DNA from: Symbiobacterium sp040797425
Lineage (GTDB): Bacteria; Bacillota; Sulfobacillia; Symbiobacteriales; Symbiobacteriaceae
DNA: 64,000 nt
NCBI RefSeq assembly: GCF_040797425.1
Contig: NZ_JBFNEH010000007.1
Location: 29,389 to 93,388 of the forward strand
Direction of reading: 5' to 3'
Below the pieces are notes generated by a model. It was not told where the DNA came from, did no database searches, and saw only the letters and a list, made by a program, of their open reading frames with translations. Position numbers and translations under genes: made by a program. Numbering within the stretch: the stretch's first letter is position 1; the number at the start of each line of letters is the position of its first letter. This document shows, one piece after another, positions 32,660-41,572 of the stretch.

Positions 32660-33475
32660 CTACCGGCGGGTCACCCCGGCGAGCCAGGGCTGCACCTTCT
32701 CGTCCCACTTGCGCAGGACGACCAGCCAGGGTCCCAGCACCACGTAGGCCGTGAGGGGCATCAGGATCACGGCCCAGGGGTTCCAGCCGGCGGCATAGAG
32801 CAGCAGCCCCAGGGCCGCCACCGGGCCCACCACCGGCCAGAACTGGAGGCCGGCCCCCTTGTTGCGCTTCTTGAAGTCCGGATAGGGAATCGTGGAGGTC
32901 ATCAGGTACGAGAGCAGCACCATGACGGTCGGAATCACCGCCGGAGGCGGGTTCGTGGTCGACTCCTGCAGGAGGTAGAACGCCATCGTGGAGAGGAGCG
33001 TGCCGGCCGCCGTGATGGGCACGCCCATGAAATAGCCGCTGGTGGATACGATATTGAACCGCGCCAGCCGCAGCGCACCGCACAGCGGGAAGAGCAGCGT
33101 GACGGCGAGTCCCGCGAGGCCGAGCTCGTGAAGCATCATCTGGTGGAGCAACACGGCGGGCGCCACGCCGAAAGAGACAACATCGGCCAGCGAGTCCAGT
33201 TCGCGGCCAAACGGGCCGTCGGACTTCAGCCACCGGGCCAGGCGGCCGTCGAGGCCGTCGGCCACCAGCGAGCCCAGTACCATCAAGGACGCAAGACGCC
33301 ACTCGCCCTGCATGGTGAGCAGCAGGCTGCCCACGCCACAGGAAAGGTTCGCCAGCGTGAACATGTGGGGCAGGCTGGAGAGCCCCTTGCGGCTCCGCTC
33401 CCTGACCCACCTGCCGCCCCGCAGAGCCCGGATGCGCCACCGGTGCGGGTCTCGCTGCCATGACCTCGCGTTCAC
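32660..33475 (-). CDS. pssA: CDP-diacylglycerol-serine O-phosphatidyltransferase
   Basis: A 271-residue membrane enzyme making phosphatidylserine from CDP-diacylglycerol and serine. The CDP-alcohol phosphotransferase motif D-G-x2-A-R-x8-G-x3-D-x3-D is complete: DGLDGRLARWLKSDGPFGRE then LDSLADVVSFG. About six to eight hydrophobic helices follow. The N-terminus is unusually basic (RDPHRWRIRALRGGRWVRER). GTG 33475 overlaps the psd stop as GTGA with AGGGAGG upstream, so the next enzyme of the pathway is translated first and coupled. The pair makes phosphatidylethanolamine. Confidence 0.95.
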   Translation of the reverse strand: MNARSWQRDPHRWRIRALRGGRWVRERSRKGLSSLPHMFTLANLSCGVGSLLLTMQGEWRLASLMVLGSLVADGLDGRLARWLKSDGPFGRELDSLADVVSFGVAPAVLLHQMMLHELGLAGLAVTLLFPLCGALRLARFNIVSTSGYFMGVPITAAGTLLSTMAFYLLQESTTNPPPAVIPTVMVLLSYLMTSTIPYPDFKKRNKGAGLQFWPVVGPVAALGLLLYAAGWNPWAVILMPLTAYVVLGPWLVVLRKWDEKVQPWLAGVTRR

Positions 33476-34107
33476 TGCGGTAGCCTCCCTATCACCGTCT
33501 TGCCGCCCAGCACACGGTCCCCCGCCCGCACCAGGATCTCGCTGCCCGGGGGCAGCCAGACCTGCGTACAGGAGCCGAAGCGGATCAGGCCGAACCGCTC
33601 GCCCCGCTCCAGGCGGGCGCCTACCTTCGGCCAGGTGACGATGCGGCGGGCCAGCAGCCCCGCCACCTGGCTGACCAGGATCCGGTGCGGCCCCGCGACC
33701 AGCCCCAGGTAGGCGCGTTCGTTCACCTCGCCCACCGAGTCGTCCCAGGCCGCCAGGAAGCGCCCCGGCACGTACTCCCGGTAGCGCACCTCGCCGGCCA
33801 CGGGCGCCCGGTTGATGTGCACGTCGAACACCGAGAGGAAGATCGAAACCAGAATGGCCTTTCCGCCCATGAAGCGGGGCTCCTCCACCTCGCGCACGAA
33901 CATTACCCGGCCGTCGGCGGGGGAGACCACCAACCGCTCCCCCTCGGGGACCGCCCGCTCCGGGTCGCGGAAAAACCAGAGCACGAAAAGCGCCAGCAAC
34001 CCCGGAACCAGCGCCACGGCCCAGTGAAGCCACAGCGCGACCAGGGCGATCAGGAAGAGAACAATGACGAAGGGCCACGCCTCGCGGGCGATGATCGGTC
34101 GTCTCAT
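33472..34107 (-). CDS. psd: Phosphatidylserine decarboxylase (short, archaeal/Firmicute type)
   Basis: A 211-residue enzyme with two N-terminal membrane helices (FVIVLFLIALVALWLHWAVA and following) and the PSD core: VVSPADGRVMFV, ILVSIFLSVFDVHINRAPV and the self-cleavage site in FGLIRFGSCTQVWLP, where Gly-Ser cleavage gives the pyruvoyl group. The short form without the LGST-type extension is common in Firmicutes and archaea. ATG 34107 has AGGAGAG about 10 bases upstream. Forms an operon with pssA. Confidence 0.94.
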   Translation of the reverse strand: MRRPIIAREAWPFVIVLFLIALVALWLHWAVALVPGLLALFVLWFFRDPERAVPEGERLVVSPADGRVMFVREVEEPRFMGGKAILVSIFLSVFDVHINRAPVAGEVRYREYVPGRFLAAWDDSVGEVNERAYLGLVAGPHRILVSQVAGLLARRIVTWPKVGARLERGERFGLIRFGSCTQVWLPPGSEILVRAGDRVLGGKTVIGRLPQ

Positions 34108-34162
34108 GCGGGTAGTACTCTCCTAAGAATACATCAATATGAACCAAAGGAACAGATGGGGG

Positions 34163-34942
34163 TCAGAACGGAATTTCCCAGGCGCGGATGCGGTCGATCT
34201 GGTCGTAACGGGTGAGGTCCAGCTGGACCGGCGTCACCGAGATGTAGCCGGCCTCCACGGCCGCCACGTCGGACTCCCGGTCGTTGGTCACCTCGGCCAG
34301 CTCGCCGGCCAGCCAGTAGTACTCCTGGCCCCGCGGGTGCACCCGCCGCACCCACTGGTTGCGGTAGAGGCGCCGGCCCACCTTGGTGATCCGCACGCCC
34401 TTGATCTCAGCCCGGGGTCGGGCGGGGACATTCACGTTGAGCAGGGTGCCGGGAGGCAGCCCGTCGGCCAGCACCCGCCGCGCCAGGCCGGCGGCGAAGT
34501 CGGCGGCCACCGCGTAGTCCTCCACAGCCTGTGCATCGTGCAGATCCAGCGAGATGGCAATCGCTGGCACCCCGAGGATCGGCCCCTCCAGCGCCGCAGC
34601 CACAGTCCCGGAGTAGAAGATGTCGGTGCCCAGGTTGGGGCCCCGGTTGATGCCCGAGATCACCAGGTCGGGTTTGCGCGGCATGAGGGCCTCGATGGCC
34701 AGCTTGGCGGCGTCGGCCGGCGTGCCGGTCACCGAATAGCACGGCGCCGCCGCCCCCGGGATGTCGACCCGCACGGGGAAGAGCGGCCGGTACATGGTGA
34801 TGGCATGGCCGCTGGCCGAGCGCTCCCGGTCCGGTGCTACCGCCCACACCTCCAGGTCTGGTTCTTTTTCCATACGCGCCCGCAGCGCGTTGATGCCCGG
34901 CGCGAAGATTCCGTCGTCGTTGGTCAGGAGCACCAGCGCCAT
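34163..34942 (-). CDS. surE: 5'/3'-nucleotidase SurE
   Basis: A 259-residue metal-dependent phosphatase acting on nucleoside monophosphates. It has the SurE metal-binding residues: Asp-Asp in LLTNDDGIFAPGI, Ser in RSASGHAITM, and Asn in SGINRGPNLGTDIFYSGTVA. It starts at ATG 34942 with GGAGGG about 6 bases upstream (reading GAGGGAAACGTGGA before the ATG). It stands 56 bases before psd on the same strand and may share its transcript. In many bacteria SurE is tied to stationary-phase survival; here only the enzyme call is supported. Confidence 0.96.
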   Translation of the reverse strand: MALVLLTNDDGIFAPGINALRARMEKEPDLEVWAVAPDRERSASGHAITMYRPLFPVRVDIPGAAAPCYSVTGTPADAAKLAIEALMPRKPDLVISGINRGPNLGTDIFYSGTVAAALEGPILGVPAIAISLDLHDAQAVEDYAVAADFAAGLARRVLADGLPPGTLLNVNVPARPRAEIKGVRITKVGRRLYRNQWVRRVHPRGQEYYWLAGELAEVTNDRESDVAAVEAGYISVTPVQLDLTRYDQIDRIRAWEIPF

Positions 34943-35010
34943 TCCACGTTTCCCTCCGCGATTCAGTCTGCGATCCGGGTCTGCGTTCCGCTAGTCTCCC
35001 CGTGCCGCGA

Positions 35011-37890
35011 TCAGCCCTCGTCACCCAGATTGAGCCAGGCGATGGCACGCTGCAGCACCGCATCCGTGGGGCCGCGATACACGGAAGGCCCGGGCAGGGA
35101 GCGGAGAAACTGCAGACCGTAGCGGGTCACGCGCGGTGACAGGCGAGTATCCAGCACAATCACGACGCCCCGGTCGTTCCGAGTTCGGATCAGCCGGCCG
35201 AACCCCTGCTTGAACCGGATGACCGCCTGCGGCAGGCTGAGGTGTGCGAAGCTCGACAGCCCCCGGGCCTCCAGGTCCTCGATGCGGGCCTCCATCACCG
35301 GGTCGTCGGGCGGGTTGAACGGAAGCCGCACCATGATGACCGTCGTGAGGCCCTCGCCGGGAATGTCGACGCCCTCCCAGAAGGAGGCCGAACCGAAGAG
35401 CACCGTGTTCTGGGCTGCCCGGAACTCGGCGACCAGCCGGCCGCGGGAGCCGTCCAGTCCCTGCCCGAGCAGAAGCAGTCCCTCGCCCTCCAGTTCCTCC
35501 TTCAGCTCGGCGTACACCTCCCTGAGCTGCCGGTGGCTGGTGAAGAGGACCAGCGTCCGCCCGCCGGCCCGGGGCAGGAACCGCCTCAGGAAGTCCGCCG
35601 CGGCCCGCGTGAAGTCGCCGCCCTCCTTCGGGCTCGGCAGGTCTTCGGGAATCAGCAGCAGCGCCTGTTCCCGGTAGGCGAAGGGAGACGTGAGCATCCC
35701 CTCGCGCACCCGGTCCGGCGGCAGCGCCGAGAGCCCCAGCCGCTGCTTCAGGTGGGCGAAGGAGCCCCCCACCGTCAGGGTGGCCGACGTCATGACTACC
35801 GAGCGCAGCCGCCCGAACAGGTCGCCCCGGAGCAGGTCGCCCACGTTGATCGGCGCCGAGCGCAGCGCCACCCGCACCCGGTCGCCCCGCTGGGCCGACT
35901 CAACCCAGGTGACCACGCCTTCCTCGGGGTCCAGGAGCACGTCGTCGATCGCCTGTGCGCTTTGCATTAGAATACCATTCTGTTTCAGAATGTCAACGAG
36001 TATGGCATCTGCGTCGTCCAGGGGCGGCTCCAGCCCCTCCACGGCCTCGGCCAGGGCCGTAAGCCCCGTGGCGAGCGTGCGCAGCCGCTGCACGGCGTTC
36101 GCCCGCGCCTGGTCGAGGGCCTTCCAGAGCGGACCCGTCCGCAGGGCTGCGGTGAGCCTGAGGGCGCGTGCGCTCCCCTCCTCATCGGCGCCGCCCCGGG
36201 CCTCCACCAACTGGGCGCAGAGCCGGAAAAGCTCGTCGGCCGCCTCCCGGGAGCGCGCGGTCAACTCGGTGAGCTTGTCGAGCATGTCCTCGCTCGGCAG
36301 CCCCACGGGCGGCCGGGCGGGGAGGCTGCGGCCGCGGGGCAGCCTGCGCCGGAGTTGCGCCAGCAGCCCGTGGCCCGGGGAGCGGGAGAGATAGAGCAAC
36401 GCGCCGAGGACGTCCCAGTTCTCCAGGTTGACGCCCAGGTTCTGGGTCGCCACGGCCTCCAGGTGATGCGCCTCGTCGATGATCAGCTGCCGGAACGGCG
36501 GCAGGATCTGGTTGCCGGTGGCCATGTCCGCGAAGAGCAGCGCGTGGTTCAGCACCAGCACCTGGGCGTCCCGGGCCCGGCGCCGGGCCCGGAAGGCGAA
36601 GCAGTGGTGGCGGAACCACTTGCACTTGGGACCGAGGCAGGTCTCGGTCTCCGACTGGACCACCCGCCAGAAGCGCTCCTCGTCGCCCACCAGGTTCAGC
36701 TCCGACCGGTCGCCGGTCTCCGTCTCGGCCAGCCAGCCCGCAAGCCGGATGTGGAACCGCCGCTCCTCGGGGCTCGTCAGGAAGTCTGCTCCCAGGGCGG
36801 CTTCCTCCCACTTGCGCAGGCAGATATAGTTGCTGCGCCCCTTCACCAGGGCGGCCTCGACGCCGGCAAGCGGAGTGCCGGCCAGGGCCTCCTGCAGGAA
36901 CGGGATGTCTTTCTCCCAGAGCTGTTCCTGCAGCGTGATGGTGTGGGTGGAGATCGCCACCTTCTCGCCGTTGGCCCTGGCCCATGCAAAGGCCGGAACC
37001 AGATAGGCCAGCGACTTGCCGGTGCCGGTGCCGGCCTCCATCAGCAGGTGCACGCCGTCGTTCATCGCCCGGGCGACGGCCTCAGCCATCTCCAGTTGCT
37101 GCGGGCGCTCCTCGTAGGCGGGGAACGCCTGGCTCACGGGGCCGCCGGCCCCCAGCACCGCCCGGACCTGCTCCGGGTCGATAGGGACGGGCTCGCCCAG
37201 GTCGGGCTCCTCTTCGGAGCGGTGAAGCAGCCCCGGATAGGGCCGGATCCACTCCGTGATCGGGCGCGGCTGCTCGCCCCGGGCCTTGCGCGCGTCCAGC
37301 TCAGCCCGGAAAAGCGGCGCCAGCGACCACCCGGCCGGTTCGCCGATGGCCAGTACGAGGCGGAGCAGGCCCACGTCCGCCTGCCCGAGCCGGTCCAGGA
37401 GGGCCAGGAAGAGGTGCCCGCAGGCGCGGGCGTCGTCCTCGGCCCGGTGGTGGTGCGTGAGCGGCAGGTGCAGGAGCTCGGCCAGGGTGGCGAGCCGGTG
37501 ATTCTTGGCGCGCGGCAGCACGACACGGGCCAGTTCGGCCGTGTCGTAGCTCCAGTTGGAGAGGTTCCGGCCTGCGCGGGCGAACTCCGCCTGCAGGAAC
37601 GCCATGTCGAAGGGTGCGTTGTGCGCCACCAGCGGCAGGTCGCCCACCAGTTCGGCCAGCTCCGGCAGCACCGCCTCGAAGCGGGGCTTGCCGGCGAGCA
37701 TGCCGGGGTGGATCCCCGTCAGGTTCTGGATCCGCCGGGGCACCGGGCAGCCGGGGTCGATGAGGTGCGAGAGCGAGGCCGTCTCGACGCCGTCATCGAA
37801 GCGCACGGCTGCGACTTCGATCACGCGGTCACGGTCAGGCGCGGTTCCCGTGGTCTCGATGTCGATTGCGACGAAGGAGCGCAGCCCCAT
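35011..37890 (-). CDS. dinG: DinG-family helicase fused to a DnaQ-like 3'-5' exonuclease
   Basis: A 959-residue protein. Residues 1-170 form a DEDDh exonuclease: VAIDIETTG (Exo I), LVAHNAPFDMAFLQ (Exo II), HHHRAEDDARA (Exo III). A superfamily 2 helicase of the XPD/DinG type follows: Walker A MEAGTGTGKSLAYL, ISTHTITLQEQL, DEAH box LIIDEAHHLEA, and the late motifs VLFGSASFWEGVDIPG and FKQGFGRLIRTRNDRG. Cysteines in YICLRKW, ETCLGPKCKW and HHCFAF could hold an iron-sulfur cluster. Bacillus DinG has the same fusion. ATG 37890 has AAAGGGGGA 8 bases upstream. No LexA box was seen at its start. Confidence 0.95.
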   Translation of the reverse strand: MGLRSFVAIDIETTGTAPDRDRVIEVAAVRFDDGVETASLSHLIDPGCPVPRRIQNLTGIHPGMLAGKPRFEAVLPELAELVGDLPLVAHNAPFDMAFLQAEFARAGRNLSNWSYDTAELARVVLPRAKNHRLATLAELLHLPLTHHHRAEDDARACGHLFLALLDRLGQADVGLLRLVLAIGEPAGWSLAPLFRAELDARKARGEQPRPITEWIRPYPGLLHRSEEEPDLGEPVPIDPEQVRAVLGAGGPVSQAFPAYEERPQQLEMAEAVARAMNDGVHLLMEAGTGTGKSLAYLVPAFAWARANGEKVAISTHTITLQEQLWEKDIPFLQEALAGTPLAGVEAALVKGRSNYICLRKWEEAALGADFLTSPEERRFHIRLAGWLAETETGDRSELNLVGDEERFWRVVQSETETCLGPKCKWFRHHCFAFRARRRARDAQVLVLNHALLFADMATGNQILPPFRQLIIDEAHHLEAVATQNLGVNLENWDVLGALLYLSRSPGHGLLAQLRRRLPRGRSLPARPPVGLPSEDMLDKLTELTARSREAADELFRLCAQLVEARGGADEEGSARALRLTAALRTGPLWKALDQARANAVQRLRTLATGLTALAEAVEGLEPPLDDADAILVDILKQNGILMQSAQAIDDVLLDPEEGVVTWVESAQRGDRVRVALRSAPINVGDLLRGDLFGRLRSVVMTSATLTVGGSFAHLKQRLGLSALPPDRVREGMLTSPFAYREQALLLIPEDLPSPKEGGDFTRAAADFLRRFLPRAGGRTLVLFTSHRQLREVYAELKEELEGEGLLLLGQGLDGSRGRLVAEFRAAQNTVLFGSASFWEGVDIPGEGLTTVIMVRLPFNPPDDPVMEARIEDLEARGLSSFAHLSLPQAVIRFKQGFGRLIRTRNDRGVVIVLDTRLSPRVTRYGLQFLRSLPGPSVYRGPTDAVLQRAIAWLNLGDEG

Positions 37891-37977
37891 GCGGGCTGTC
37901 CCCCTTTCTGTGTGCGTTCCTGACTCTGCTAGGTTCGAGTCCGCGGGTCCTATCTCCTCCGCCGCCCCCTCGTGCGA

Positions 37978-38400
37978 CTAGTCCAGCCGTTCCCAGAGCC
38001 ACCCGACCAGCGCGCCGGCCAGGGCGAAGGGCAGCCCGAACCAGGCCGCCCCGGGCCAGAGGCGCGCCGACACGCCGACCCACCCGCCCCAGACCTGCAG
38101 GTGGCTGGCGGTGAGCGCAGCGGTGTAGCAGAGGGCCAGCGCCGATCCGGCCAGGAAGCCGGCAACGGCCTCGGGCAGCCCGCAGAGGTTCACCAGCGCC
38201 CGGGTGACCAGCACCACCACCGCCGCGATGACCCCGAAAAGGAGGACCAGCCCCCGGAAGGCCCGGGTTGCGGCAAAGGCCACGAATCCGGACCAGAAGT
38301 GCGGCGCCTGCTCCGTGAGGTACGCCGCCAGCAGCACCCCCCCGAGGGCGAGCGCCCCGCCGGTGACGGTACACGCGAGGAAGCGGGCCCAGCGCGGCAT
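37978..38400 (-). CDS. Small integral membrane protein, unknown function
   Basis: Not recognised. The 140-residue product has four hydrophobic helices (FLACTVTGGALALGGVLLAA, GLVLLFGVIAAVVVLVTRAL, AVAGFLAGSALALCYTAALT, AAWFGLPFALAGALVGWLWE) joined by short loops and few charges. ATG 38400 has GGGGGAGGTG 6 bases upstream; an ATG seven codons earlier overlaps that site. It stops 88 bases before dinG on the same strand, and is divergent from comB. Confidence 0.65.
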   Translation of the reverse strand: MPRWARFLACTVTGGALALGGVLLAAYLTEQAPHFWSGFVAFAATRAFRGLVLLFGVIAAVVVLVTRALVNLCGLPEAVAGFLAGSALALCYTAALTASHLQVWGGWVGVSARLWPGAAWFGLPFALAGALVGWLWERLD

Positions 38401-38463
38401 GGCAGACACCTCCCCCGCCATGCTTATGCGCCTGGCCGGGGACTAACACCGGACCACCCGCAA

Positions 38464-38493
38464 CTGGTCCCGCCGGTAGGCTGGTGCTATAAT
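38464..38493 (+). promoter_or_regulatory. Promoter of comB
   Basis: A perfect TATAAT (38488-38493) with extended TG at -15, and a weak -35 (CTGGTC, 38464-38469) at 18 bases spacing. It lies 40 bases before the ComB start codon. Confidence 0.75.
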
Positions 38494-38532
38494 GAAGTGG
38501 TTAAACAAACCATCTCCAGGGGGCTATCATCG

Positions 38533-39258
38533 ATGCGTGTTGACGTGTACCCCACCGTGGTCAACATCCCGCCCGCCGAGGAGCTGGCCGGCCGGGTCGC
38601 GGTAGTGATCGACGTGCTCCGGGCCACCACCACCATCTGCACCGCACTGGCCAACGGGGCCGACACGGTCGTGCCCATCCTCACGCCGGAGGAGGCTTTC
38701 CAGGTGGCCGCCGACAACCCCGACCGCCACTTCCTCCTGGGCGGGGAGCGAAAGGCGGTACTCATCCCGGGCTTCCACTGCGGCAACTCACCCCTCGAGT
38801 ACACCGAGGCGCGGGTGAAGGGACGGCCGATCCTCTTCACCACCACCAACGGCACGCGGGCCATCCGGCGGGCGGCAGGGGCAGACCGGGTCTACATTGC
38901 CTGCCTGCTCAACGCCCCCGCAGTGGCTCGCGAGCTGGCCCGGCTGGAGCGGGACGTGGCCATCTGCTGTGCCGGCACACAAGACCAGTTCTCGCTGGAG
39001 GATACCGCCTGCGCCGGCGCGATCCTGGAGTTCCTGGCCGGGCCGGAGGCGCCGGTGGAGACCAACGACCTGGGCCTGGTCGCCCGCGAGCTCTTCCGGA
39101 AGTACGATGGACGCCTGGGCGACCTGCTCCACCTCTCGGCGCACGGCCAGAACCTCGTGAAGCTCGGCCTGGGCGAAGACCTGCTGTTCTGCGCCCAGCT
39201 GGGCACGCTGAACATCCTGCCGGTGTTCACCGAGGGCCAGGTGGTGCCGCTCGTCTGA
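38533..39258 (+). CDS. comB: 2-phosphosulfolactate phosphatase family protein (ComB)
   Basis: A 241-residue protein of the ComB family, Mg-dependent phosphatases that turn 2-phosphosulfolactate into sulfolactate. Signature stretches are VAVVIDVLRATTTICTALAN, LLGGERKAVLIPGFHCGNSP, PILFTTTNGTRAIRRAAGAD and the FSLEDTACAGAILE segment. In methanogens ComB makes coenzyme M precursors; in Bacillus its homologue yields sulfolactate of the spore, which would suit this spore former, but the sulfolactate synthase ComA is not in the window. ATG 38533 has AGGGGG about 9 bases upstream. Single-gene unit. Confidence 0.93.
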   Translation: MRVDVYPTVVNIPPAEELAGRVAVVIDVLRATTTICTALANGADTVVPILTPEEAFQVAADNPDRHFLLGGERKAVLIPGFHCGNSPLEYTEARVKGRPILFTTTNGTRAIRRAAGADRVYIACLLNAPAVARELARLERDVAICCAGTQDQFSLEDTACAGAILEFLAGPEAPVETNDLGLVARELFRKYDGRLGDLLHLSAHGQNLVKLGLGEDLLFCAQLGTLNILPVFTEGQVVPLV

Positions 39259-39291
39259 CGCGGTACCGCACACCGGCACAGGGCAACGAAG

Positions 39292-39639
39292 CTACTTCGC
39301 GATCGGCAATTCGACGTCGACGGCGTCGCTGATGATCTTGGAAACGTCGTTCAGCAGCCGCATGAGCCGCTGCTCCGCCAGCAGGTAGTCGCGGATGTCC
39401 ATGTCCTGCATCAGCACCTCTTGCAGCCGCTCCAGCCCCTGCTTCTGCTCCTCGGTCAGCTCCTGGCCCTGGAGCACCTGGGCCTGCAGCTCCATCTGGC
39501 GCTTGTGGAAGTCTGCCACCATCTTCTCCGCGGAGGGCTTCGCCTTGAGTTTCTCCCGGGCTTCTTTGAACATGCGGTACTCCTGGCACTCCTTCAGGGC
39601 CCGCGCCAGGCCGTGGGCATGGTCGTACACGTTGACCAT
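39292..39639 (-). CDS. YlbF/YmcA family protein
   Basis: A 115-residue, fully helical protein of the YlbF/YmcA (Com_YlbF) family: VYDHAHGLARALKECQEYRM, KEAREKLKAKPSAEKMVADF, KRQMELQAQVLQGQELTEEQ and YLLAEQRLMRLLNDVSKIIS. In Bacillus YlbF, YmcA and YaaT act together on RNase Y and so influence competence, biofilm and sporulation. ATG 39639 has GGGAGGTGT 7 bases upstream. It is convergent with comB and stands downstream of the beta-propeller gene. Which paralogue it is cannot be told. Confidence 0.85.
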   Translation of the reverse strand: MVNVYDHAHGLARALKECQEYRMFKEAREKLKAKPSAEKMVADFHKRQMELQAQVLQGQELTEEQKQGLERLQEVLMQDMDIRDYLLAEQRLMRLLNDVSKIISDAVDVELPIAK

Positions 39640-39748
39640 CGTTGCGACACCTCCCGAAGGTTAATCTTCGCCCACGCCTGGGGTTTCCCTCCACTCCGGG
39701 CACGCCGCCGGATAGGGCACAGACGGGAGGCGAAAGGGCGCACCGGCG

Positions 39749-40765
39749 TCACTCCAGGGTGTACATGTAGATGTTCGACGTGAATCCACCTCCCGCCCGC
39801 TCCCTCCGGGGCGCCAGGATAAGGCGGGAGACCAGGAGGCGCCTGCCGTCCGGCGAGAACTGCGGGTGGAAGTACATCGCGCGGGGTTCATCCGCCAGCA
39901 GCCGCTCCGCAGACCCGGTGACGAGGTTCAGCAGGTAGATGCCGCTTGCGCCCCGCGGGTTGCGGTAGGCCACCAGCTGGCCGCCCGGGTGCAGGCCGGG
40001 CATGATGCCCCCTCCGGTGGTCAACTGCTCCGGCTGCCCGCCTCGGGCGGGGATCCGGTAGAGATTGTACTCGACGCCCCCCGGCTGCTGCGGCCCGCCG
40101 CCGAAGAGGAGCCAGCGGGCGTCAGGGCTCACCGCCAGCCCGCCGGAGATCAGGTCCCAGCCCTCGGGCGCCCGGAAGACTTCCGTGCGGCCGCCCCCTG
40201 TTCCGACCCGCACGATGCGGTTGTTGGTGGTGTAGTACAGCGACTCACCCCGGGGATCCCAGGCCAGGTAGCCGATGGCCCCGGCCTCGCGGACCAGTTC
40301 CCGCGGCGGCCCGGTGGGCTCGCCGCCGGGGCCCAGCGAGAGCTCCATCACCTGCGCCCGGTTGTCCCGGGTCGAAAGGCGCACGAACGCGAGGGCGCGT
40401 CCGTCGGGCCGCCAGACTGGCCCGGCGTCCCAGGCGGCCGGATGGCTCGTGAGGACCCGGGCCGTCCCACCCCCGGCCTGGACGAGCAGGATCTGCCCGT
40501 CACGCATGAAGGCGATCTGCCGACCGTCGGGAGACCAGACGGCGAACCCGTCCATGGCGGCGCTCTGGGTGAGCGGGAGCAGCCGGCCCTCCGTCCCCCC
40601 CGCCGCCGGCATGTCCGCCACCCTGGCCACACTCGCCCCGCCCGCACCGTGGAGGCGCGCCAGGTCGCCCGCCGTCAGAAGGCCGACCAGCAGGGCCATT
40701 CCGACGCCCAGCAACAGAGGCTGCAAGTATGCGGCGGCTGCACGCCGCCCGTCGATCGTGACCAT
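39749..40765 (-). CDS. Membrane-anchored TolB-like beta-propeller (PD40 repeats)
   Basis: A 338-residue protein. An N-terminal hydrophobic helix (LQPLLLGVGMALLVGLLTAG) acts as signal anchor, followed by six WD40-like PD40 blades: VWSPDGRQIAFMRDGQ, VWRPDGRALAFVR, AWDPRGESLYYTT, AVSPDARWLLFGGG, LHPGGQLVAYRNP and QFSPDGRRLLVSR. Such propellers bind proteins or sugars outside the cell; no catalytic domain is attached. The ATG at 40765 follows a G-rich stretch; one nine codons earlier is possible. Partner unknown. Confidence 0.8.
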   Translation of the reverse strand: MVTIDGRRAAAAYLQPLLLGVGMALLVGLLTAGDLARLHGAGGASVARVADMPAAGGTEGRLLPLTQSAAMDGFAVWSPDGRQIAFMRDGQILLVQAGGGTARVLTSHPAAWDAGPVWRPDGRALAFVRLSTRDNRAQVMELSLGPGGEPTGPPRELVREAGAIGYLAWDPRGESLYYTTNNRIVRVGTGGGRTEVFRAPEGWDLISGGLAVSPDARWLLFGGGPQQPGGVEYNLYRIPARGGQPEQLTTGGGIMPGLHPGGQLVAYRNPRGASGIYLLNLVTGSAERLLADEPRAMYFHPQFSPDGRRLLVSRLILAPRRERAGGGFTSNIYMYTLE

Positions 40766-40896
40766 CCGTAACCCCCCCGTCCCCACTGGCATATTCAGCG
40801 GGCGGGGGGGCTAGTACACGCGGCATGAACCGAGGGTGGTCAGGCGTATGGAACAGGGAGGACAGGTTGACCCGTCCGGCGATCGGAGGAGTGGCG

Positions 40897-41451
40897 ATGC
40901 GTCATCTCGTGCTGGCCGCGGCGGTCGGGGGGATGGTGGCGGCGGCCGTCTGGCTGGGGGCCGACCGGGAGGACCGGCTGACCCATACCCTCGTGCGCCC
41001 GGCCGTCATGGCGCTTCTGGGCCTGCTGATGCTGGTGCTGCTGAGCGGGGAGCCGCTGGCGTCGGCCCTGGCGGCGACCGCCGCCGGCGTGGGGCTGTGG
41101 GAGAGCTACACCGGGGTCTACCACCTGCTCTACCTGCCGATCGCGCGCACCGGGCCGGTGGCGCAGGTGCGCACCACGGCCCGCTGGCTCCTCAACACGC
41201 TGATCAACCTGGTATTGCTCAACCTCTCGGCCCAGCTGGCCTTCCCGGACACCTTTGCCTGGCGCGACCTGCCTGCGACCGCGCTGGACGTGGCCTACTT
41301 CACCCTGCTCACCTTTGCGTCGGGTGGGTACGGCGATGTGCTGCCCGGCACTCCCCTCGGGAAGCTGCTGGCCATGCTCACGAGCCTCAGCGGCCTGCTC
41401 TTTGCCACGATCCTCTTTGCCGCGCTCTTCAACCGCCTGCGGGCGGAATGA
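40897..41451 (+). CDS. Small potassium-channel-like membrane protein
   Basis: A 184-residue membrane protein. Helices lie at about 1-17, 30-50 (VMALLGLLMLVLLSGEPLAS), 50-65, 90-107 (LLNTLINLVLLNLSAQLAF) and the last helix LAMLTSLSGLLFATILFAAL. Before the last helix, the pore-loop segment VAYFTLLTFASGGYGDVLPG keeps the GYGD selectivity filter of two-TM K+ channels (Ion_trans_2), although the usual TVGYGD is preceded here by SG. No ligand-binding RCK/TrkA domain is attached. ATG 40897 has GGAGGAG 6 bases upstream. Confidence 0.75.
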   Translation: MRHLVLAAAVGGMVAAAVWLGADREDRLTHTLVRPAVMALLGLLMLVLLSGEPLASALAATAAGVGLWESYTGVYHLLYLPIARTGPVAQVRTTARWLLNTLINLVLLNLSAQLAFPDTFAWRDLPATALDVAYFTLLTFASGGYGDVLPGTPLGKLLAMLTSLSGLLFATILFAALFNRLRAE

Positions 41452-41572
41452 CCCGGCGTCCCCGGACCCCCGCCGGCAAGGCGGGCAAGCCCGTGCCCGC
41501 GCGCAGACGCGCCGACCGGATCCGCCCGACTGGTGCGCCTGAGTGCCGTGTGAGCCGGAAGGTTCCCGGTGC

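Noticed and set aside
32552..33461. N-terminal extension of the TIGR04086-like protein back through pssA
   Set aside because: The frame is open across pssA, but the residues are shadow-like and a good ribosome site precedes ATG 32552.
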